A stretch of 13,060 bases of DNA, from positions 1 through 13,060 of the forward strand of contig CAYLLH010000083.1 of assembly GCA_964384785.1 (NCBI GenBank). The letters are read 5' to 3'. A program made the position numbers and the translations under genes. Under the pieces are notes generated by a model that was not told the origin of the DNA, searched no databases, and saw only the letters and a list, made by a program, of their open reading frames with translations. The stretch comes from JAZKSG01 sp964384785 (GTDB lineage Archaea; Thermoplasmatota; E2; DHVEG-1). Shown here one piece after another: positions 5,367 through 10,716 of the stretch (its first letter is position 1; every line of letters begins with the position of its first letter).

Positions 5367-5968
5367 CCATGGTTTTCTTTTTTTAGATATGGTACACCTG
5401 TTTTAGGGTTAACCTTAACTTTATAATTTTCTGGTTTTTTAGCAGGTATACCTTTTTCTGATGGTGTTTTACTGAAATAATAAAAGGTTCTTGTTCCACC
5501 ATCTTTTTTCTTAACTTCGCGTTTGTAAAGAGTGTATCCTCCGATTTCAAAAAATTTATTTGGTTTTTTATATTCAACGATTGCTGTAGAATTTGTGAAA
5601 TACTTTTTTACATTGGACATAAGTAGATACATTAGAAGGATTACCATTATTACAAACAGTGTGTAATGCATGATTATTTCTTCACGGTAAACAAGCATTA
5701 GTATATTCCAGAATAAGAACCAAAGTAGAAAGATTATTGCAAAGTTATGTGCATATTTTTTTTGTTTTATAAAACCGTAGGGTATGATGATTATTGATAG
5801 GATTACTATTATTATGTTAACCCAGATTATTAGACTGAGAAATGTTATTTTTAATAGTTGTTCAGTTGGTGGGTTGATACTTAGTTTATAAAAGTAGTAG
5901 ATATCTAGGAGTATTATTGCTGCTATTAAAGCATATAAACCAGCTGGCATCCTGGTTTTTTTGTTCAT
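5363..5968 (-). CDS. Four-helix membrane protein with a conserved C-terminal soluble domain (201 aa)
   Basis: This predicted integral membrane protein has helices at about residues 10-27 (GLYALIAAIILLDIYYFY), 39-64, 76-93 and 99-117, followed by a cytoplasmic or external domain from about 130. The C-terminal domain includes FFEIGGYTLYKREVKKKDGG, TFYYFSK and a lysine-rich end with VNPKTGVPYLKK. I recall a similar segment (YTLYKR....GG.T...YFFSK......P..LP..Y.V..N..TG.PYLKK) in other archaeal proteins, so it is probably a conserved domain of unknown function. The start is supported by a clear Shine-Dalgarno sequence GTGAGGAG about seven bases before the ATG (plus-strand 5976-5983). The stop overlaps the RNase III stop in TTAA. 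Confidence 0.7.
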   Translation of the reverse strand: MNKKTRMPAGLYALIAAIILLDIYYFYKLSINPPTEQLLKITFLSLIIWVNIIIVILSIIIIPYGFIKQKKYAHNFAIIFLLWFLFWNILMLVYREEIIMHYTLFVIMVILLMYLLMSNVKKYFTNSTAIVEYKKPNKFFEIGGYTLYKREVKKKDGGTRTFYYFSKTPSEKGIPAKKPENYKVKVNPKTGVPYLKKENHG

Positions 5969-5975
5969 AATTTTC

Positions 5976-6018
5976 TCCTCACTATACTAATCATAATATA
6001 ATGTTTAAATTTATATTT
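5976..6018 (-). promoter_or_regulatory. Promoter and Shine-Dalgarno site of the four-helix membrane protein gene
   Basis: On the minus strand GGGAAAAATATAAATTTAAA (about 6005-6024) gives BRE-like and TATA-like sequence, predicting transcription from near 5986, and GTGAGGAG at 5976-5983 is the ribosome-binding site. The exact transcript start is inferred. Confidence 0.45.
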
Positions 6019-6054
6019 TTCCCTAGTTAGAAGTTTTTTTTAGGTGTTAGCTGT

Positions 6055-6072
6055 AAAGAAAAGTATTTAAAC
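6055..6072 (+). promoter_or_regulatory. BRE/TATA promoter of the small secreted protein gene
   Basis: AAAGAAAAGTATTTAAAC contains a purine-rich BRE and TTTAAA at 6066-6071, predicting a start near 6094 and a leader of about 36 bases that keeps the GGTGA ribosome-binding site at 6121-6125. A second TATA-like element (TTTATAAAA, around 6103) would put the transcript start on the ATG and lose that site, so the first is preferred. Confidence 0.4.
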
Positions 6073-6129
6073 CTTCAATATAAAATTATTATACAATAAT
6101 ATTTATAAAAAAATTTGTTTGGTGAACAT

Positions 6130-6582
6130 ATGAAGAAAAAAAACATTGTAATAATCCTTATCGTAACATCGCTCTTAATCATATTATCAACTAGTTCACC
6201 TGCTTTAGAATCAGATACAACACTTTCAGAAGAAAATAAAGTAGTACAATCAGATGACATAAAAAAAAGTTATTTTTTATCTAAAATAAATATTTCTGGT
6301 AATGCAACTGTCACAGGCAGTATGGCAAGTTTCCCTGGAGTTGGCGGAGAAATAAAACTATTTAATTCAACAATTCTAATAGATATAACTTTTGATGGAA
6401 TCGAATCAACTGGGAATACTACAATTAAACCATTTTTGGGGTTATTAGACGATGAAATCCATCTTAATGGTTCACATCAATTGAATATTTGGTGTTTATG
6501 GGGAACATATAGTGTACCTACATTAGGAACAACCGGGCCGACTCATATAGAAGGTACTGCACTCTTAGTAAAAATATTATAA
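6130..6582 (+). CDS. Secreted protein of unknown function (150 aa)
   Basis: The N-terminus (KKKNIVIILIVTSLLIILST, residues 2-21) is a signal peptide, with likely cleavage after about residue 25 (SSPALES). The mature part is rich in S, T, G and N with alternating beta-strand character (SGNATVTGSMASFPGVGGEI; TILIDITFDGIESTGNTTIK) and has several N-X-S/T sequons (N54, N58, N79, N96, N113) that could be glycosylated outside the cell. There is a single cysteine, in IWCLWG (C122). I chose the ATG at 6130 because GGTGA sits four bases before it; an in-frame TTG at 6115 lacks that support. It is upstream of and in the same direction as the large DUF11/PKD protein, but has its own terminator-like spacing. 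No family is recognised. Confidence 0.75.
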   Translation: MKKKNIVIILIVTSLLIILSTSSPALESDTTLSEENKVVQSDDIKKSYFLSKINISGNATVTGSMASFPGVGGEIKLFNSTILIDITFDGIESTGNTTIKPFLGLLDDEIHLNGSHQLNIWCLWGTYSVPTLGTTGPTHIEGTALLVKIL

Positions 6583-6646
6583 TAACACTATATTTATAAA
6601 AATATTTATTTTTCACAACTAAAGTTACATAAAAACCTTTTTTTAC

Positions 6647-6706
6647 GAAAGATTTAAATCAATACGAAATATACTAATTTTCTACATAAAAAAATTTTGG
6701 GGAGGT
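6647..6706 (+). promoter_or_regulatory. Promoter and strong Shine-Dalgarno site of the DUF11/PKD protein gene
   Basis: CGAAAGATTTAAATC (6646-6660) matches a BRE plus TATA pattern, predicting a start near 6682. GGGGAGGT at 6699-6706 is a very strong ribosome-binding site nine bases before the ATG at 6716. The same CGAAA..TTTAAAT pattern recurs at about 10483-10496. Confidence 0.55.
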
Positions 6707-6715
6707 AGAAAAAAA

Positions 6716-8719
6716 ATGAAAAAAACTAAAATAATATTTTTAACGCTATTGATAACACTACTACTCACATTTTCAACAATAAATCTGACAGCAGACCCAG
6801 ATCCAAAACCCACAAACACAAGCGAAAAACTAGAAGTAGAAAAAATGGTAAGAGAAATAGGTGGAGAATGGCAAGAAACAATAACTGTTGAACCAGGAGA
6901 CAGAATGCAATTCAGAATAAATGTAACCTATCATAACGTAACAGCAGGAGACCACTGGGCTTTCAACATAAACATAACAGATACACTACCAGTCATAGGA
7001 GACAACATATGCATAGAATACATCACCATGATACAAGGAGATGACCCCTTAGTATGGGGAGAAGATAACGAAAAACTAACATGGCAATATCCATCTGGTT
7101 TCCATCTAATGGATGGACAAACCATAACATTAATATTCAAAGCCAAAGCCAAAAACTTCTGTAACTGCTGCGATAAACAACTAGAAAACAGAGTAAAAGT
7201 AACAGCTGATGAACAATGCACAGGTCTAACTATAAACGGAGGAGACAGCGCATATGTAAACATAGACTGCCCAGAACCAGGTATCAACGTTGAGAAAAAA
7301 GTCTGGGATAAATATGATAACATATGGGTAGAAACAGCTTTTGGTAAAGCAACAGAAGACATGCGTTTCAACATTACCGTACACAACACAGGAGAATGTG
7401 AACTCTCAACTGTAACAGTAAACGATACATTACCAGATGAATTAGAATACAACAACCAGGCAACACCATCTAATCCAACACAAAACGGACAGTATCTAAT
7501 CTGGACATTTAACAACCTGCCAGGAGATGAAAAAATCTACATAGAATTCAATGTCACAATCGATGAAAACGCAATCGCAGGAGAAATATTTGAAAACATT
7601 GTAAAAGTAACAGGGGAAACAGATCAAAGCTGCCCGGAGGATGTAACCGATCAGGACAAAGCATTTGTAAAAGTAAGTGGAATGCTACTAGAAAAACAAG
7701 TCTGGAACAAAAAAGACAATAAATGGGCAGAAGAAACACAAGCCGCAGTAGGAGACACAGTACAATTCAGAATAAAAATAACCTACTATGGAGATTACAC
7801 ACTATACAACATCTACATAGAAGACGAACTGCCAGACTGCTTAGAATATGCAAACAATGCAAACCCTGAGGAAACAGATATAGATGAACAAACCATAATA
7901 TGGGACCTTGAAGAATCCCTTGCTAACGGAGAAGTATACACTATAACATTTTATGCTGATGTAACAGGTTTTGACCCATGCGAAGACTGCAACTGCCTAA
8001 ACCTTGTAAAAGTATGGGCCAAGGAATGCAGCGGAGACAACATATATGATGAAGACACAGCACTTATACATGTAATTTGCGAGATGACCGCCGATGCAGG
8101 TGGACCATATGAAGGCATTGTAGATGAACCAGTAACCCTCATAGGAGATGCAACCAATGGAGTACCACCATACACCTACGAATGGGATCTAGACAACGAT
8201 GGAGAATATGATGATGCCACAGGAAAAACTATAACACACACCTGGAATGAATCTGGAAACTACAAAATATGGCTAAAAGTATCAGATGACCTAGACCAAA
8301 CAGATACAGACTATGCCTCAGTAGATATAATCCTTGAAAACGAAGCACCCGACAAACCCAGCTTAACAGGACAATCCTCAAACCTAAAACCAGGACAAAA
8401 ATACAGCTACACTGTTAGTACTACAGATCCAGATGATGATCAAGTATACTACTACATAGACTGGGGCGATGGAACAAACACTGGATGGATCGGACCATAC
8501 AACTCAAGTGAAAGTATAACCAAAAAACACAGCTGGTCACAAAAAAATACTGCATACACTATAAGAGCACAAGCAAAAGATATACATGATGCTACAAGCC
8601 CATGGAAAGAACTACCCATAACAACACCATATGAAAACAACTGGTTCCAACAACTAATACAAAGAATACTAGAACATTTCCCGATACTACAAACAATAAT
8701 TTCAATGATGACGAAATAA
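6716..8719 (+). CDS. Secreted surface protein with three DUF11-like repeats and PKD domains (667 aa)
   Basis: The product is exported: residues 1-26 are a signal peptide (KKTKIIFLTLLITLLLTFST core). Three DUF11-like repeats follow at about 38-187, 189-320 and 322-455. Each starts with a [LI]xVEK/LEKxV..... W.E pattern (LEVEKMVREIGGEWQE, INVEKKVWDKYDNIWVE, LLEKQVWNKKDNKWAE) and contains a DTLP/DELP motif. A PKD domain spans about 457-540 (DAGGPYEG, EWDLDNDGEYDD, HTWNESGNYKIWLKVSDD). A second PKD/Ig-like unit spans 543-637 (EAPDKPSLTGQ, YIDWGDGTNTGW). Repeat cysteines (FCNCC, PCEDCNC) suggest disulfides outside the cell. There is no transmembrane helix. The tail NNWFQQLIQRILEHFPILQT (641-660) is an amphipathic segment, possibly for retention. 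The role is cell-surface architecture or adhesion. The start is fixed by GGGGAGGT upstream. Confidence 0.88.
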   Translation: MKKTKIIFLTLLITLLLTFSTINLTADPDPKPTNTSEKLEVEKMVREIGGEWQETITVEPGDRMQFRINVTYHNVTAGDHWAFNINITDTLPVIGDNICIEYITMIQGDDPLVWGEDNEKLTWQYPSGFHLMDGQTITLIFKAKAKNFCNCCDKQLENRVKVTADEQCTGLTINGGDSAYVNIDCPEPGINVEKKVWDKYDNIWVETAFGKATEDMRFNITVHNTGECELSTVTVNDTLPDELEYNNQATPSNPTQNGQYLIWTFNNLPGDEKIYIEFNVTIDENAIAGEIFENIVKVTGETDQSCPEDVTDQDKAFVKVSGMLLEKQVWNKKDNKWAEETQAAVGDTVQFRIKITYYGDYTLYNIYIEDELPDCLEYANNANPEETDIDEQTIIWDLEESLANGEVYTITFYADVTGFDPCEDCNCLNLVKVWAKECSGDNIYDEDTALIHVICEMTADAGGPYEGIVDEPVTLIGDATNGVPPYTYEWDLDNDGEYDDATGKTITHTWNESGNYKIWLKVSDDLDQTDTDYASVDIILENEAPDKPSLTGQSSNLKPGQKYSYTVSTTDPDDDQVYYYIDWGDGTNTGWIGPYNSSESITKKHSWSQKNTAYTIRAQAKDIHDATSPWKELPITTPYENNWFQQLIQRILEHFPILQTIISMMTK

Positions 8720-8741
8720 AAAATACACAACTAAAACAAAA

Positions 8742-8770
8742 TCTCTTTCTTTTTTTTTCAATTTTTTTTA
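8742..8770. terminator. T-rich region between convergent genes
   Basis: Runs of T (8750-8758 and 8762-8769) follow the stop of the DUF11/PKD gene. Archaeal transcripts typically end in such oligo-T tracts. It overlaps the stop region of the convergent methyltransferase gene. Confidence 0.5.
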
Positions 8771-9382
8771 AAAACATATCTTATAAACATCTAGTTTTTC
8801 ATCATCAAAACTAATACTAGAAACAACCCTGCCCTCAAATTTTTTTTCTTCTAAAAAACTTTTAAGTTTAATCTCATCAGAATAAGAACTATAAACAAAA
8901 TAAACAAATCCACCGGGTTTAACAAAATCTTTAATATCCTTAAGAAAACGAAAAGTATGAAACAAACCACTAAAGCCTCCATCAACAGCTATATCAAACC
9001 AACCACTACCACCAACTCTTTCATCCAACTTTGTAGGTAAATAAGGAGGATTAAAAACAACTACATCAAAACACTCATCAGAATCCAAAACAGATAAAAG
9101 ATCACCATATCTAATATCAACAGAACCCGATAAAACACTCTTGTTATTTTTATAATTTATCTCAGACATGATCACGGCATAAGGATTAACATCAGAACAA
9201 ACCACATCACAACCACGTCTAGCACACTCTAAAGCAATAAGCCCAGCACCTGAGCCAACCTCCAAAACCGCATCATCCTTGTTTACATCCAAACATTCAA
9301 GGATTTGAAATGTATCCTCAGAAGGCTCATAAATCTCAGGATGCAAACCAATTGATAGATTTTTATAAGTTATTTTCTCCAA
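8768..9382 (-). CDS. HemK2/Mtq2-type protein methyltransferase (204 aa)
   Basis: This is a class I SAM-dependent methyltransferase of the HemK/PrmC family, archaeal Mtq2 type. In that family the enzyme methylates the glutamine of the GGQ motif of the translation release factor aRF1; here this is inferred from similarity. Residues 15-25 (PEIYEPSEDTF) give the EPSEDTF motif typical of archaeal/eukaryotic members. The SAM-binding motif is EVGSGAGLIALECARRG (41-57), the ribose-binding acid region is SDVNPYAV (63-70), and the catalytic NPPYLPT (111-117) is intact. The start is uncertain. TTG at 9382 begins MEKITYKNLSIGLHPEIYEP, which fits homologues. TTG at 9424 (preceded by GGGGG) would add a hydrophobic 14 residues, and a TTTATAA element at about 9436-9445 predicts a transcript start near 9413, downstream of it. 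No Trm112 partner is visible here. Confidence 0.88.
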   Translation of the reverse strand: MEKITYKNLSIGLHPEIYEPSEDTFQILECLDVNKDDAVLEVGSGAGLIALECARRGCDVVCSDVNPYAVIMSEINYKNNKSVLSGSVDIRYGDLLSVLDSDECFDVVVFNPPYLPTKLDERVGGSGWFDIAVDGGFSGLFHTFRFLKDIKDFVKPGGFVYFVYSSYSDEIKLKSFLEEKKFEGRVVSSISFDDEKLDVYKICF

Positions 9383-9468
9383 TATAAAAACAACCAACCA
9401 AACATGTATTTTAAAATTTAACAACTTTTCCCCCTTATAAAAAACTTTTTTTTTGTTCTTTTAAAAAC

Positions 9469-9480
9469 CTTTATAAACAA
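9469..9480 (+). promoter_or_regulatory. TATA box of the three-helix membrane protein gene
   Basis: CCTTTATAAAC is centred about 29 bases before the ATG at 9504, so the transcript probably begins within a few bases of the start codon and no Shine-Dalgarno sequence is present. Confidence 0.45.
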
Positions 9481-9503
9481 ACATATACTCACAAATAAAC
9501 TGT

Positions 9504-9782
9504 ATGAAACAGTTAACCAAAGCACAAATAACAATAGGGATACTATCATATTTTTCAATCATATGGGCCCTTATTGAAAATTTAACCAGATCATCTTTTA
9601 TCATTGTAAACGCTGTAGGTTTTGCATTAATAGCATTAGCAGTAATGCTTGTACTTTCAGTTATTATTCTTAGTATACTTGAATGGATCAAAATATTTGA
9701 TCTAAAAACCAATGCAGTAATAACTTTGGTAACACTTATGAGCTTTGGAATATCTCTGCTGATAATAACTATTCCAAAATAA
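9504..9782 (+). CDS. Small three-helix membrane protein (92 aa)
   Basis: This hypothetical integral membrane protein has hydrophobic helices at about residues 10-25 (TIGILSYFSIIWALIE), 32-58 (a long stretch, FIIVNAVGFALIALAVMLVL and on) and 71-90 (VITLVTLMSFGISLLIITIP). The ends are short and polar: MKQLTKAQ at the N-terminus and PK at the C-terminus. A TATA box at 9469-9480 and a T10 run just after the stop (9794-9803) bracket it as its own transcription unit. I do not recognise the family. An overlapping minus-strand open frame is judged a shadow of this gene, because this frame has a promoter, a terminator and a clear helix pattern. Confidence 0.6.
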   Translation: MKQLTKAQITIGILSYFSIIWALIENLTRSSFIIVNAVGFALIALAVMLVLSVIILSILEWIKIFDLKTNAVITLVTLMSFGISLLIITIPK

Positions 9783-9793
9783 AACAAAAAATC

Positions 9794-9803
9794 TTTTTTT
9801 TTT
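9794..9803 (+). terminator. T10 run after the small membrane protein gene
   Basis: Ten T in a row begin 12 bases after the stop at 9782, the usual form of an archaeal intrinsic terminator. The convergent HTH-PAS gene ends at 9818. Confidence 0.5.
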
Positions 9804-9817
9804 ATTATTCTATAAGA

Positions 9818-10408
9818 CTATGACGTGTTTTTTTGGTTATCTTTCAAAGTTTTTTCCATAATTTTTTTCTTTGTAATATTGGTGATAACTAAAGCAATAC
9901 CTTGTCCACCATCTTCAAAATTTGTTGGAAGGATTTTAATTTTAAAATAAAGATTCTGACCGTCTTTTGTAAAATCTACATCTTTATGGAAAATTTTTCC
10001 TTCTAAAGCTTCATTTATAGAAATAGAGAGATCTGTGTTGTCTTTGAAGATTTTTAGGATGTTGTCATTAAAATTTTGGCCTATAAGTTCTTCTCGTTTT
10101 TTGTTTAAAAATTTTAGGAATGATTCATTTATCATTTTTATTTTGAGATCATTGTTAAAAATTATGATATAGTCGGATACATAGTTTACAAGTTCTGATA
10201 CTGGTACTCTTGTTGCTGGGAAAAAGACTTTTGCGGGTCCAAAGGTTATCATGTCTACAACGCCTGAGATTCTCATGATGTCTAGGTATTTTGCTACTGA
10301 GTTTCGGTTGATTTTTATTTTTCTAGCGATATCTGTCACTGTCATGCCTTTAGGGTTTTCTTTGAGTATTTTTTTGATTTGTTCGATCTCGTTTTGATAA
10401 CTGACCAT
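9818..10408 (-). CDS. HTH-PAS regulatory protein (196 aa)
   Basis: This is a probable one-component sensor or transcriptional regulator. Residues 5-68 form a winged helix-turn-helix: IKKILKENPKGMTVTDIARK, then the recognition helix INRNSVAKYLDIMRISG, then FGPAKVFFPATRVPVSEL. I recall the same segment at the N-terminus of many methanogen PAS histidine kinases. Residues about 72-180 form a PAS domain (DYIIIFNNDLKIKMINESFL; GKIFHKDVDFTKDG; GIALVITNITKKK). The protein stops there, without a kinase or other output domain, which makes it about the minimal size for this architecture. The ligand is unknown. The start ATG lies about 30 bases after a TATA element (10435-10442). TTTGCA(A/T)TGCAAA palindromes upstream may be its own sites. 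Confidence 0.82.
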   Translation of the reverse strand: MVSYQNEIEQIKKILKENPKGMTVTDIARKIKINRNSVAKYLDIMRISGVVDMITFGPAKVFFPATRVPVSELVNYVSDYIIIFNNDLKIKMINESFLKFLNKKREELIGQNFNDNILKIFKDNTDLSISINEALEGKIFHKDVDFTKDGQNLYFKIKILPTNFEDGGQGIALVITNITKKKIMEKTLKDNQKNTS

Positions 10409-10434
10409 TGCTTTTAAGTTGTATGTTTTGAAGG

Positions 10435-10442
10435 TTATTTAT
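10435..10442 (-). promoter_or_regulatory. TATA box of the HTH-PAS gene
   Basis: On the minus strand GCATAAATAACC is centred about 30 bases before the ATG at 10408, giving a predicted leader of only a few bases. A TTTGCAATGCAAA palindrome (10466-10478) lies just upstream. Confidence 0.45.
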
Positions 10443-10465
10443 GCATTTCTCTATTGACAGGCCTA

Positions 10466-10542
10466 TTTGCAATGCAAAGAGCGAAATGTTTAAATACTCG
10501 AGATAATATACTACGTTGTGCAATGCGCCTTTGCATTGCAAA
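10466..10542. promoter_or_regulatory. Cluster of three TGCAATGC-type palindromes, candidate regulator sites
   Basis: Two 13-base near-perfect palindromes, TTTGCAATGCAAA (10466-10478) and TTTGCATTGCAAA (10530-10542), flank a degenerate copy GTGCAATGCGC (10518-10528). They surround a plus-strand promoter (10483-10496) and lie just upstream of the minus-strand HTH-PAS promoter. The regular 13-base form with a free central base looks like a dimer binding site. The HTH-PAS product is the obvious candidate binder, by position only. Confidence 0.5.
10483..10496 (+). promoter_or_regulatory. Plus-strand BRE/TATA promoter in the intergenic region
   Basis: GAAATGTTTAAATA, with TTTAAATA at 10489-10496, resembles the promoter before the DUF11/PKD gene. 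It predicts a transcript start near 10518, in the middle of the palindrome cluster. No convincing gene follows on this strand, so the product may be an RNA. Confidence 0.45.
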
Positions 10543-10700
10543 AGAATTTCCTTAAAAAACACATCCCATTAACAAAAAAAGACTCACAAAAAAAGAAGAG
10601 GTGCCTCAACCAAAAAAATTTGAAGCATCCCATTCCCATCTCTCATCAAATTTTTTTTAACAAAATGAGAGGTACCTCTTACAAATTTTTTTTTAACAAA
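10518..10700 (+). ncRNA. Candidate structured non-coding RNA or 3'-UTR hairpin
   Basis: AAGAGGTGCCTC (10596-10607) pairs with GAGGTACCTCTT (10669-10680) as a 12-base-pair stem with one G-U. Inside it AAAAAAATTTGA (10612-10623) pairs perfectly with TCAAATTTTTTT (10646-10657), leaving a 22-base loop rich in C. A T9 run at 10686-10694 follows the outer stem, as a terminator would. A promoter at 10483-10496 predicts the 5' end near 10518. The whole 10409-10716 gap has no convincing protein gene; a 62-codon GTG frame (10518-10706) crosses the hairpin arms and is lysine/asparagine-rich low-complexity sequence. Alternatively, this is a bidirectional terminator serving the minus-strand surface-protein gene that ends at 10717. 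Confidence 0.4.
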
Positions 10701-10716
10701 AAATAAGTAAAAAAAA

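Noticed and set aside
6931..7515. 194-codon minus-strand frame inside the DUF11/PKD gene
   Set aside because: It is a shadow frame. The plus strand has a signal peptide, repeats and a strong ribosome-binding site.
9461..9787. 108-codon minus-strand frame overlapping the three-helix membrane protein gene
   Set aside because: It is antisense to a gene with its own TATA box, helix pattern and T10 terminator, and lacks any recognisable features of its own.
10518..10706. 62-codon plus-strand frame with a GTG start right at the predicted transcript start
   Set aside because: The sequence is low-complexity and K/N/F-rich, and it is made of the hairpin arms and the A/T runs. It has no recognisable domain. 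An RNA explanation fits better, though a leaderless peptide is not excluded.
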